A DNA stretch of 7,706 nt from an uncultured Bacilli bacterium (GCA_910580135.1 CAJTXC010000066.1:1-7706), one strand, 5' to 3'; positions 1-6,288 are shown, numbered from the stretch's first letter. A program made the numbers and translations. Notes: generated by a model from the sequence alone, not told the origin.

Positions 1-30
1 CTTCTTTTTTTATATTTTTTTATATCAAAC

Positions 31-59
31 TTGAACTTTATTTTAAAATATTATAAAAT
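31..59 (+). promoter_or_regulatory. Predicted sigma-A promoter of the WG-repeat/sortase operon
   Basis: The -35 TTGAAC (31-36) and -10 TAAAAT (54-59) are separated by 17 bases. They match 4/6 and 5/6 of the consensus. Transcription would start near 66, giving a leader of about 20 nt that contains the strong SD AAAGGAGG (73-80). The surrounding DNA is extremely AT-rich, so chance matches are easy; support is moderate. Confidence 0.5.
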
Positions 60-86
60 TATGTTATATGGTAAAGGAGGGTAATT

Positions 87-1958
87 ATGAACAAAGAAGA
101 ATTAGAAACTCTTGATTTTGAAGATGCCCACCCTTCTTTATACGAAACTGTCGAAATGCTTGATTTTGAAAATGATATAAAAGTATCTAACGAAATAGAT
201 GAAATGTTAGATTTTATAGATGTTAGTGAAAAAGAAAATGAAGAAAAAAAAGAAGCTTTAGATAATTTGCTTAATACTAATTCCAAAGAAGAAAGCAAAG
301 TTGAAATAGATGCATCTAAAGAAAAATTAGAAGATTATACACCTTCCATAAAAGACTTTAAAATAAAAAGTGCTAAAACAAAGAAAATAGTAAAAAAATC
401 TATGTTATACGTAATTATTTTAATGCTTATAGGATTTGAGTTTTTCATTAATAAAACAGGAGAACTTTTAAATGATTTAAGAGTTTACGCTAATGATAAT
501 AAGCCGATTAAAATAGTACAAAATGATAAATACGGATACATTGATTATACTGGAGAAAGATTAGTAAATCCAAAGTACACATATGCAGATGATTTTATAA
601 AAGGTTATGCAATCGTTAAGAATACATCTAACTTACCACTTATAATAGATAAAGGGGGTAAGGAAGCAGTAAAGTCTGGTATATATTTTTCACTTTATAG
701 AGCGGGCAGTGATATAATTGCATCTAAGGTAACAAAAAATGGTTTAAAATACGGAATATTAGATGAAAATCTAAAAGAAAAAACGCCTTTTATTTATGAT
801 ATTATTTCCTATAAAGGAAGCGTATATTCATACGTTAAAGAAAACACAGTTGGTCTTATTAATAAAAATGGAAAACAAATTTATGAATATAAACTAACTG
901 ATAAAGATGATAAAATAATAGATGTTTCACCGTGTAATGTTACTGATGAAAGTTATCAAAGATATGGTATTGTAAAAATAAACTCTTCATCACAAATAGT
1001 TAACTTAAAAGATGGTAAGGAAGTAACTCATCCTACATTAAACGAAATAACGCCAGAAGAAAATAACGTTTTTTATGAAATGACATCGAATGGTACTAAA
1101 AGATATATATACGTTCAAGATAATAAAGTTTTATTAGAATCGGAAAGTTATACTAGTCTTTCTATACCATCTATAAATACTGGTATTTTAAAGGCAATAA
1201 ATAAATCTTATGAATATGAATATATAAGTACTAAAACTCTTGAACAAATAAAAAAGGGACTTAGCAGTTCAGATGTTTTCTATGGTGATGATATATTTAT
1301 GTATAATGATCATAATTTTAAAAAAAATACTAATCAAATTGTTTTGGTTAAAAACGGTGAAATATTTAAAACAATAAATGAAAAATTTACTATATATAAA
1401 GAATATAAAAATGGGGTAGCCATCGTTAAATATGCTGATGGAACTTATGGTTACTTAAACTCCGAAGGTAATTTAATAAATGATGTTCATTATGTGGAAG
1501 CAAATGAGTTTGATTCGTTTGGTGAAGCTATCGCTAAAACAAATGAAGGCTATGGTGTTATAAATAGTAAGGGTAAGGTTATCATATCATTTGAAAATGA
1601 TGAAATTAAAAGTGTTTCTGCTAAGGTTAAAAAGCTTTCTTTAAATAACCTAAATAATGTTTTTTATACAGTTAAAATTGGAAGTAGATATATGTTATAT
1701 AATTCAAAAGGTAAAAGTATAAATAACGTTCATTATAATGATGTAGTATTTGATGATAATTATCCATTAGTTAAAATATCAACTGATGAAAAAGATGCTA
1801 TTTTAAATACGGAAAATAAAAAAGAAATAAGTTTAACTTCGTTTAATACAGAGTATAAATCTTATGAAAATTATATTATTATAAAAAATGAGTATTATAA
1901 TTATAACGGAAAATTAATTTACGTTGATAATAGTATGAAAGATGTAGGTGATAACTAA
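87..1958 (+). CDS. Membrane-anchored WG-repeat protein with acidic N-terminal cytoplasmic domain
   Basis: A 623-residue protein. Residues 1-90 are strongly acidic and carry three 16-residue repeats starting ETLDFED, EMLDFEN and EMLDFID. A Lys-rich stretch (about 91-104) precedes a single hydrophobic span (about 105-121), which predicts cytoplasmic N terminus and extracytoplasmic C terminus. From about 141 to the end the chain is degenerate WG-type repeats, with units such as KYGYIDYTGERLVNPKY (148-164) and later YGYLNSEGNLI and YGVINSKGKVI. WG repeats form beta-rich domains thought to bind other proteins or ligands; the specific role is unknown. The start at 87 follows AAAGGAGG with a 6-base spacer. 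The stop overlaps the next ATG (TAATG), so it is probably translationally coupled to the small membrane protein and sortase downstream. A sensor, scaffold or wall-contact role is inference. No catalytic motif is visible. Confidence 0.85.
   Translation: MNKEELETLDFEDAHPSLYETVEMLDFENDIKVSNEIDEMLDFIDVSEKENEEKKEALDNLLNTNSKEESKVEIDASKEKLEDYTPSIKDFKIKSAKTKKIVKKSMLYVIILMLIGFEFFINKTGELLNDLRVYANDNKPIKIVQNDKYGYIDYTGERLVNPKYTYADDFIKGYAIVKNTSNLPLIIDKGGKEAVKSGIYFSLYRAGSDIIASKVTKNGLKYGILDENLKEKTPFIYDIISYKGSVYSYVKENTVGLINKNGKQIYEYKLTDKDDKIIDVSPCNVTDESYQRYGIVKINSSSQIVNLKDGKEVTHPTLNEITPEENNVFYEMTSNGTKRYIYVQDNKVLLESESYTSLSIPSINTGILKAINKSYEYEYISTKTLEQIKKGLSSSDVFYGDDIFMYNDHNFKKNTNQIVLVKNGEIFKTINEKFTIYKEYKNGVAIVKYADGTYGYLNSEGNLINDVHYVEANEFDSFGEAIAKTNEGYGVINSKGKVIISFENDEIKSVSAKVKKLSLNNLNNVFYTVKIGSRYMLYNSKGKSINNVHYNDVVFDDNYPLVKISTDEKDAILNTENKKEISLTSFNTEYKSYENYIIIKNEYYNYNGKLIYVDNSMKDVGDN
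105..248 (+). repeat. Three tandem 16-residue LDF repeats (coding)
   Basis: Residues 7-22, 23-38 and 39-54 of the WG-repeat protein each begin with E-(T/M)-L-D-F-(E/I)-(D/N) and are exactly 16 residues long. Only the first seven positions are conserved; the rest are acidic and divergent. The phase and position, in the predicted cytoplasmic tail, suggest short linear docking motifs, which is inference. Confidence 0.6.
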
Positions 1959-2113
1959 TGAATGAAATGGAAATGATAGACATATCAGAAAACGTTCAAA
2001 AAAAAGATAAGTTCATGACTTGTATTTATCTCTCTCTTATAGTTTTAGTTGTTTTAAGTCTTTTAGTATACTTCTTTGGTTATGACTTGTTAAAGCCATT
2101 TATAGAGGTGTAA
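1958..2113 (+). CDS. 51-residue single-span membrane protein
   Basis: Short frame beginning MNEMEMIDISENVQKKDKF and ending KPFIEV. It fits exactly between the WG-repeat gene and the sortase. Its ATG (1958-1960) overlaps the upstream TAA as TAATG, and AGGTGAT (1946-1952) supplies an SD five bases ahead. Only one base separates its stop (2111-2113) from the sortase ATG, and its last codons carry the sortase SD GAGGTG. The protein has an acidic N terminus, KKDK just before the membrane, and one hydrophobic helix at about 21-41. Tight packing on both sides argues for real translation. I do not recognise a family. It could be a subunit or chaperone linking the WG protein and the sortase, or a coupling peptide; this is inferred from position only. 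Confidence 0.75.
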   Translation: MNEMEMIDISENVQKKDKFMTCIYLSLIVLVVLSLLVYFFGYDLLKPFIEV

Positions 2114-2114
2114 T

Positions 2115-2741
2115 ATGAAACATATACTAAATAAAATAAATAAAGAAAAGATATTAAATATTATCATAGTTTTAATAGTAATCGCGCTTTATATTTCAAG
2201 TGCGATGTATATATACACAAATTTTAGAGAAAGAAAAAGACAAGATTTAGCTGATGGTATAATAAATAAGATAGATGTTGTAATAGAACAAAACAAAGAA
2301 GAAAGTAATAATAGTGTTACTGAAACAACGGTTAAATATAATGGATTTAATTACACTGTATTAGGAAAAATAAATATTAAAAAAATTAATATTAATCAAC
2401 CAATTTTAAAAGAGAATACCGCAGGAGCTTATAATACGGCATTAGTTAAAATGTCAGGGCCTAATTTAAATGAATTAGGAAACGTTTCTATTGGTGGACA
2501 TAATTTCATGAGAGGAAACTACTTCATTAAGATAAATAGACTTGTTAAAAACGATGTAGTTACCATAACTGATTTATCTGGTAGGAAGATAAATTACTAT
2601 GTTTATGAATATGGTGTTACCAATAATGATGATGCATCTTACTTAGCACAACCAAGTAATAATACTGAAAAGATTATAACCCTTGTAACCTGTACTAAAG
2701 GTGGTAAGGAAAGGTATTACGTTAAAGCTAAAGCAAAATAA
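2115..2741 (+). CDS. Sortase family cysteine transpeptidase
   Basis: A 208-residue protein. Sortases cleave a C-terminal sorting signal of secreted proteins and join them to the cell wall or to pilin subunits outside the membrane. An N-terminal anchor spans about 13-34, followed by a basic RERKR stretch and a linker. The catalytic triad is visible: His129 in GNVSIGGHNF (122-131), Cys193 in TLVTC (189-193), and Arg200 in KERYYV. Length is normal for a housekeeping or class A/D-like enzyme; I cannot fix the class. The SD GAGGTG (2105-2110) lies four bases ahead. It is the third gene of the WG operon and is closed by a strong hairpin. No protein with an LPXTG-like motif, hydrophobic span and basic tail occurs in the window, so its substrate is elsewhere or atypical. 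Confidence 0.9.
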   Translation: MKHILNKINKEKILNIIIVLIVIALYISSAMYIYTNFRERKRQDLADGIINKIDVVIEQNKEESNNSVTETTVKYNGFNYTVLGKINIKKININQPILKENTAGAYNTALVKMSGPNLNELGNVSIGGHNFMRGNYFIKINRLVKNDVVTITDLSGRKINYYVYEYGVTNNDDASYLAQPSNNTEKIITLVTCTKGGKERYYVKAKAK

Positions 2742-2768
2742 AAAGGGCACTATTTGATAGTGCCCTTT
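2742..2768. terminator. Bidirectional terminator between sortase and DUF192 genes
   Basis: A perfect 12-bp stem (2742-2753 with 2757-2768; arm AAAGGGCACTAT) with a 3-base loop. It begins one base after the sortase stop. On the minus strand the stem is followed by TTTTTATTTT, a good U-tract; on the plus strand only TTT follows. Termination is therefore probably stronger for the DUF192 gene. The DUF192 stop codon (2750-2752) lies inside the stem. Confidence 0.85.
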
Positions 2769-3025
2769 GGTAATTCATATATATTTTTAGTATTTTTAGG
2801 AGCAATTAATATTTTCCATGGTTTAACGTTTTTATACTTTTTAAGTATATTATCTTTTTTATCAGTTGCAATAACGTCTATTTCTTCAAACATAAAAAAC
2901 GTGTGAATGCTTCTACAATTTCTAAATAAAATACCATATTTTATATTTTTTTTGAACATAAGTCCAATTAATCTATCTTTAAATTTTTTAGCTACTTTTA
3001 TATTTATATCTTTAAAGCTAAGCAT
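2750..3025 (-). CDS. DUF192 family protein
   Basis: A 91-residue protein with the DUF192 pattern: RLIGLMF near residues 18-24, an IHTFFMFEEIDVIATD core (40-55), and a terminal YELPKG (83-88). The molecular function of DUF192 is not established. Many family members carry an export signal; this one starts directly in the domain and has no signal peptide or membrane span, so it is probably cytoplasmic. The ATG is preceded by GGTGAT (3029-3034) with a 3-base gap and by its own promoter. It converges on the sortase and diverges from the pilin, so it is monocistronic. Length fits a minimal single-domain member. Confidence 0.8.
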   Translation of the reverse strand: MLSFKDINIKVAKKFKDRLIGLMFKKNIKYGILFRNCRSIHTFFMFEEIDVIATDKKDNILKKYKNVKPWKILIAPKNTKNIYELPKGTIK

Positions 3026-3040
3026 ATTATCACCATAAAA

Positions 3041-3069
3041 ATAATAACATTAAATATTAATTATGTAAA
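3041..3069 (-). promoter_or_regulatory. Predicted promoter of the DUF192 gene
   Basis: On the minus strand, TTTACA (3069-3064), a 17-base spacer and TATTAT (3046-3041) match 5/6 and 5/6 of the sigma-A consensus. Only 15 bases separate the -10 box from the ATG, so the mRNA would start at or within the GGTGAT SD. Confidence 0.6.
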
Positions 3070-3088
3070 TTAAAAAACAATATATAGA

Positions 3089-3118
3089 TTGACAAAATGC
3101 ATCATAAAATGATAAACT
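3089..3118 (+). promoter_or_regulatory. Predicted promoter of the Flp-type pilin gene
   Basis: A perfect TTGACA (3089-3094), an 18-base spacer and TAAACT (3113-3118, 4/6 match). Transcription would begin near 3125, about 20 bases before the ATG, with the SD AGAGGTG (3133-3139) between. It is divergent from the DUF192 promoter, and the two -35 regions are about 20 bases apart, so a shared regulator could act on both. Confidence 0.55.
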
Positions 3119-3144
3119 GTTATTAGTATGATAGAGGTGTAGAT

Positions 3145-3339
3145 ATGAAAAGATTAAATCAAAAAGGTCAAGCTTTAGTAGAATACGTATTAATAATTGC
3201 ATTAGTAACCGTTATTGCGGTTAGTTTAATAAAGGTCTTTGGGGGCTATTTAAAAGATTCAATTACAAAAACTTCATGTGAATTAGTTGGAGAAACTTAC
3301 GTAAAAGGCGCAAGAGCAGGAGAAGGAACTTGTAAATAG
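3145..3339 (+). CDS. Flp/Tad-type (type IVb) prepilin
   Basis: A 64-residue protein with a short basic leader (MKRLNQKG), then QALVEY and a hydrophobic helix to about residue 32. This is the Flp-pilin signature: cleavage after Gly8, with Glu at mature position +5 followed by Tyr. Prepilin peptidase would cut at G8/Q9. Flp pilins assemble into thin adhesive or secretion fibres through the Tad machinery. The short tail contains Cys45 and Cys63, which could form a disulfide and small loop outside the membrane. No TadZ, TadA, TadB, TadC, TadE or prepilin peptidase gene is in this window, so it is an orphan locus here. It has its own promoter and terminator. A non-pilin small secreted or membrane peptide with a pilin-like leader is the alternative. 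Confidence 0.85.
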   Translation: MKRLNQKGQALVEYVLIIALVTVIAVSLIKVFGGYLKDSITKTSCELVGETYVKGARAGEGTCK

Positions 3340-3358
3340 ACCAGTTAGGTCTTTTTTT
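3338..3358 (+). terminator. Weak intrinsic terminator after the pilin gene
   Basis: A 5-bp stem AGACC/GGTCT (3338-3342 with 3348-3352), a 5-base loop and a run of seven T (3352-3358). The stem starts within the pilin stop codon. The short stem suggests partial termination, which fits the absence of any workable promoter between it and gmk. Confidence 0.65.
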
Positions 3359-3375
3359 CTATACAAGGAGGAATT

Positions 3376-4059
3376 ATGTCTAATATAATAAAATCTAATA
3401 CCAAAGGAAGTTTAATAGTAATATCCGGACCATCGGGCTCTGGTAAGGATTCGATATGTGAAAGGTTAAAAGAATATAAAGATAATTTTTGGCTTTCTAT
3501 ATCATGCACCACAAGAAAACCAAGGGAAGGTGAAGAGCATGGAATAAATTATTATTTCATGAGTAAAGAAGAGTTTGAAGCAGGAATAGAAAATAATGAG
3601 TTTTTAGAATATGCAAGTTATAATGGAAAGTATTATGGTACTCCTAAGAGTAAAGTTAACGAGTATTTAAATAAGGGTATAGATGTTATTTTAGTAATAG
3701 AAGTACAAGGTGCATTAAAGATAAAGAAAACGATAAAGGAAGCTATCTTTATATTTATTATGCCTCCTACAATGAGGGAATTAATAAAAAGACTAAAAAA
3801 ACGTGGTACAGAAACAAATTCTAAGATAATTGAAAGATTTAAAAAGGCATATAAAGAAATTAACGAAATAACTAAATATAATTATGTCGTTGTAAATGAT
3901 GAACTTGATAAAGCAACTAAAAAAGTGTGTGCAATAATAGATGCTCAAAAATGCAGTGTTGATAGAATAGAAGAAGTTTATTTAAATAATCCAGAAGAAG
4001 AGATACACGAATTATTGATTGATGATAAAAAATTTGAAAATAATGAAATAAATTTATAA
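3376..4059 (+). CDS. gmk: Guanylate kinase
   Basis: A 227-residue cytoplasmic enzyme that phosphorylates GMP to GDP with ATP, essential for GTP and dGTP supply. The P-loop is GPSGSGKD (18-25). GMP-binding residues lie in SCTTRKPREGE (43-53) and YNGKYYGTP (82-90). EVQGA (109-113) and the basic lid KRLKKRG (138-144) follow, and NYVVVNDELDKA (169-180) is the usual C-terminal motif. It is about 20 residues longer than the usual bacterial enzyme, through an acidic, low-complexity tail. A strong SD AAGGAGG (3365-3371) sits four bases ahead. It lies 36 bases after the pilin stop and probably depends on readthrough from the pilin promoter. In many Firmicutes gmk is followed by rpoZ; that gene does not follow here. 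Confidence 0.97.
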   Translation: MSNIIKSNTKGSLIVISGPSGSGKDSICERLKEYKDNFWLSISCTTRKPREGEEHGINYYFMSKEEFEAGIENNEFLEYASYNGKYYGTPKSKVNEYLNKGIDVILVIEVQGALKIKKTIKEAIFIFIMPPTMRELIKRLKKRGTETNSKIIERFKKAYKEINEITKYNYVVVNDELDKATKKVCAIIDAQKCSVDRIEEVYLNNPEEEIHELLIDDKKFENNEINL

Positions 4060-4066
4060 AAAGGTA

Positions 4067-4095
4067 TTGTAATATTTTGTCGAATATGCTATTAT
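4067..4095 (+). promoter_or_regulatory. Possible promoter of candidate RNA 1
   Basis: TTGTAA (4067-4072, 4/6), a 17-base spacer and TATTAT (4090-4095, 5/6) start eight bases after the gmk stop. Predicted start is about 4102, exactly at the 5' base of the first hairpin of the RNA. Confidence 0.45.
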
Positions 4096-4101
4096 TTAAT
4101 T

Positions 4102-4207
4102 GTCAGTTGGAAGTATTGACTGATGCAGTATAAGCAGTGCCAGCTTATGCAGTATCTAGCTGGAAAGTAGTAACAAGTAACTCTGAAGTTTGAGAGTTAC
4201 TTTTTTT
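4102..4207 (+). ncRNA. Candidate structured small RNA 1 (or gmk 3' UTR element)
   Basis: About 106 nt, non-coding. Hairpin 1 pairs 4102-4107 with 4115-4120 around a 7-base loop. Hairpin 2 pairs 4122-4135 with 4143-4156: 13 pairs (two G-U) with one A-A mismatch and loop AGTGCCA. A linker (4157-4174) and an intrinsic terminator follow. The 9-mer ATGCAGTAT occurs twice (4123-4131 and 4147-4155) and makes up the two sides of the lower stem. CCAGCT (4140-4145) is complementary to AGCTGG (4158-4163), which offers an alternative fold competing with hairpin 2. It ends before the response regulator promoter, so it is not a leader of that gene. I could not match it to SRP RNA, 6S RNA, T-box or a riboswitch I know. 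It may be independently transcribed or processed from gmk mRNA. Confidence 0.55.
4175..4207 (+). terminator. Intrinsic terminator of candidate RNA 1 / gmk
   Basis: The arms AGTAACTCT (4176-4184) and AGAGTTACT (4193-4201) pair perfectly, with an added A4175-T4202 pair. The loop is 8 bases and seven T follow from 4201. It would end both the candidate RNA and any gmk transcript. Confidence 0.9.
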
Positions 4208-4239
4208 AATAATTTTTAATTTTATCTACCAAAATAAAA

Positions 4240-4248
4240 TGCTATAAT
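4240..4248 (+). promoter_or_regulatory. Extended -10 promoter of the two-component operon
   Basis: TGCTATAAT (4240-4248) is a perfect extended -10 element. No good -35 box lies at the right distance (TTTATC at 4221-4226 is the best, with 16 bases), as is common for extended -10 promoters. Start near 4255 leaves a leader of about 14 nt holding the SD AAGGTGG (4258-4264). Confidence 0.65.
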
Positions 4249-4268
4249 TACTTATAGAAGGTGGTTTT

Positions 4269-4946
4269 ATGGAAAAGATACTTATTGTTGATGATGAAAA
4301 CGATATAGCAGAATTAATATCCGATATTTTAGAAGATGAGGGATATGATACTGTTATTGCTAATAATGGAATTGATGCTATAGAAAAAATAGAAAAAGAT
4401 AACTTTGATCTAATTTTATTAGACATAATGATGCCTGATATTTCTGGTACAGAGGTATGTGCCAAGATAAGAAACCAAACGTCATCACCTATTATATTTG
4501 TAACCGCTAAAACTAATTTAACTTCTAAATTAGTTGGCTTTGAGGTAGGAGCTGATGATTACATAACAAAGCCATTTGTTAACGAGGAATTAGTTGCAAG
4601 AGTAAAAGCTCATTTAAGAAGAAATGAAAGGATACATAGTAAAAAGTCTAATAATATTTCAATTGGAGATATAAAACTTAACAAAGAAAGCTTTGAGGTA
4701 TATAAAAATAATGAGCTTGTAACTTTATCTACAAAGGAATTTGAACTTTTATGTTATTTGATGGAAAATGCTGGTATTGTTTTATCAAAAGAACAAATAT
4801 ATCAAAGTGTATGGAAAAATAATTATGGAGATTTAGGAACAGTTGCAGTAAATATTAAAAGCCTAAGAAATAAATTAGATCAAGATGAAAAATACATTAA
4901 AACCATATGGGGAATGGGTTATAAGTTTGTTAAGGAGATTTCATGA
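4269..4946 (+). CDS. OmpR/PhoB-family response regulator
   Basis: A 225-residue cytoplasmic transcription factor. The receiver domain (about 1-118) has the acidic pair Asp8-Asp9, phosphoacceptor Asp52 in LILLDIMMPD, switch Thr79 and Lys101 in the ITKPF motif. The C-terminal winged helix domain (about 131-225) has the usual OmpR features, including a recognition-helix region VAVNIKSLRNKL (192-203) and the wing IKTIWGMGYKF (210-220). Asp52 phosphorylation by the sensor encoded next door would promote dimerisation and DNA binding. The start follows AAGGTGG with a 4-base gap. The TGA stop overlaps the kinase ATG (ATGA), so the pair is translationally coupled. Target genes are not evident; the nearest candidates are the surface genes upstream and its own operon. 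Confidence 0.95.
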   Translation: MEKILIVDDENDIAELISDILEDEGYDTVIANNGIDAIEKIEKDNFDLILLDIMMPDISGTEVCAKIRNQTSSPIIFVTAKTNLTSKLVGFEVGADDYITKPFVNEELVARVKAHLRRNERIHSKKSNNISIGDIKLNKESFEVYKNNELVTLSTKEFELLCYLMENAGIVLSKEQIYQSVWKNNYGDLGTVAVNIKSLRNKLDQDEKYIKTIWGMGYKFVKEIS

Positions 4947-6226
4947 AAAGGTGGTCTAATAAAACAATAACTCTTGTTATAACAATAATTCTTTTAATAG
5001 TTAATTCCGCACTATTATTTTCATATTATAATTTTTATTTATCAGATCAAATGGCTAATGATTTAGCTTCTGCTAAAAATAAAAATCATGAAAGTATTTA
5101 TATAATCGCAAAAAGTGTAGAGGGTAAAACCATTGAAGAAGCACTTGATTTAATAAAATTATACGTTGATAATAGTGGTGGATATATCACTATAAAAGAT
5201 ACTAACGGAAAAGTAATATATCAAAATAAAAAAGACATATCTAAATTATTTTCTTCAACTACTTTTATTGATATTGATGGTTTAAATTATGAACTTACTT
5301 ATTCTAAAATTACAACTACCCCAGGAATAAAACTTATTCGTAATTTTATGTTATACGAAATAATTATAGTTTCATCAGTTGTTATTATAGTATTTTTTAT
5401 AAGCTCAAAAAAAATAATAAATCCAATGGAAATAATTACAAAAGATATAAATGCATACAGATTTGGAAAAAGACCATTTAAGAGAAAAATGCCTAAAAAT
5501 ATGGAACAAATACAAAATGCATTCGTTGATATGGTAGATAGTTTGGAACTTGAAAAAGAAACTCAAAATCAGATTATTGCATCAATTTCTCATGATATTA
5601 AGACACCTTTAACATCGGTTATTGGGTATGCAGATCGTCTTAGAACAAGTAATTTAAGTGAAGAAAAAAAAGAAAAGTACATAGAAAAAATATATAGTAA
5701 AGCAATGGAGATGAAAGGTATCTTAGAAGAGTTTGATGATTATCAAAGTTGTAATATTAAAGATACTTTAAAATTACAAAACATTATTATAAAAGAAATA
5801 TGTGAGTTTATAAAAAAAGATTACGAAGATGAATTACTTGATAAAAAAATAGTTTTAAAAATAAATAGTAATTGTGATAATAAAAAGGTAAGTGTAGACA
5901 TAGTTAAATTAAAAAGAGTGTTAGGTAACATAATTAATAATAGTGTTACTCATTTCAAAGGTAAAGATGGAATTATAAATGTTGATATAACAGGTAGGGG
6001 AAATCTAATTCGTTTTGAAGTTGCAGATAATGGTGGTGGAGTACCTACTGAATCTGATTTGAAAAGAATATTTGAACCACTTTATACAAGTGATCCATCA
6101 AGAAGAATATCAGGACTTGGACTTTCTATTTGTAAACAAATAATAAGTTCTTTGGATGGAAGAATATATGCTAAAAATAATAGCATAGGTGGACTTTCTA
6201 TAATATTTGTTTTACCTAAGGTTTAG
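4943..6226 (+). CDS. Sensor histidine kinase, partner of the adjacent regulator
   Basis: A 427-residue membrane kinase. TM1 (about 9-30) and TM2 (about 136-154) bracket an extracytoplasmic sensor domain of about 105 residues with the look of a small PAS/Cache fold; the ligand is unknown. A short, degenerate HAMP-like linker starts at INPMEIIT (159-166). The phosphoacceptor is His217 in ISHDIKTPLT. The ATPase domain shows the N box (LGNIINNSVTH, 327-337), G1 DNGGG (362-366), the F box IFEPLYTSD and G2 GLGLS (391-395). All key catalytic residues are present. It starts within the regulator stop codon, with an AAGGAG SD (4932-4937). An unlinked partner cannot be ruled out, but gene order and coupling make the adjacent regulator by far the likeliest. 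Confidence 0.95.
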   Translation: MKRWSNKTITLVITIILLIVNSALLFSYYNFYLSDQMANDLASAKNKNHESIYIIAKSVEGKTIEEALDLIKLYVDNSGGYITIKDTNGKVIYQNKKDISKLFSSTTFIDIDGLNYELTYSKITTTPGIKLIRNFMLYEIIIVSSVVIIVFFISSKKIINPMEIITKDINAYRFGKRPFKRKMPKNMEQIQNAFVDMVDSLELEKETQNQIIASISHDIKTPLTSVIGYADRLRTSNLSEEKKEKYIEKIYSKAMEMKGILEEFDDYQSCNIKDTLKLQNIIIKEICEFIKKDYEDELLDKKIVLKINSNCDNKKVSVDIVKLKRVLGNIINNSVTHFKGKDGIINVDITGRGNLIRFEVADNGGGVPTESDLKRIFEPLYTSDPSRRISGLGLSICKQIISSLDGRIYAKNNSIGGLSIIFVLPKV

Positions 6227-6254
6227 TCTTTAATAAATTTTAATAATTTTGACA

Positions 6255-6282
6255 TTAAAATTTAATATTTAAAAGTTATAAT
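6255..6282 (+). promoter_or_regulatory. Possible promoter of candidate RNA 2
   Basis: A perfect TATAAT (6277-6282) has TTAAAA (6255-6260, 4/6) 16 bases upstream. A perfect TTGACA (6249-6254) is also present but 22 bases away, which is too far for sigma-A. Predicted start is about 6289, precisely the first base of the hairpin below. Confidence 0.45.
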
Positions 6283-6288
6283 TAAATT

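Noticed and set aside
59..298. Open frames on the opposite strand of real genes (59-298 minus, 4226-4465 minus, 6697-6933 plus, 7297-7521 plus).
   Set aside because: They are Ser/Phe/Ile-rich reverse readings of strong coding regions and carry no recognisable domain.
3337..3365. TAGACC-17-TATACA as a promoter for gmk.
   Set aside because: The -10 box would touch the SD, so any transcript would start beyond the ribosome site.
4086..4133. A 15-codon frame starting ATG after gmk.
   Set aside because: No SD, very short, and it overlaps the predicted promoter and hairpins of the candidate RNA.
4102..4176. Hammerhead-like core: CTGATG (4120-4125) followed by a hairpin and GAAA (4163-4166).
   Set aside because: The core reads CTGATGC, so the required A after CTGATG is missing. 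Only a 4-bp candidate third stem (TTGT 4100-4103 with ACAA 4173-4176) can be drawn, and the supposed cleavage site is used in hairpin 1.
4102..4207. Small SRP RNA, because of GGAA in the first loop and nearby GCAG.
   Set aside because: The conserved tip (GGAA tetraloop with the flanking asymmetric internal loop and AGCAGC on the 3' side) does not form; the GCAGT copies lie in a different hairpin.
6249..6282. TTGACA and TATAAT as a matched pair upstream of candidate RNA 2.
   Set aside because: The spacing is 22 bases, outside the usual 16-18; TTAAAA with a 16-base spacer is the more plausible -35.
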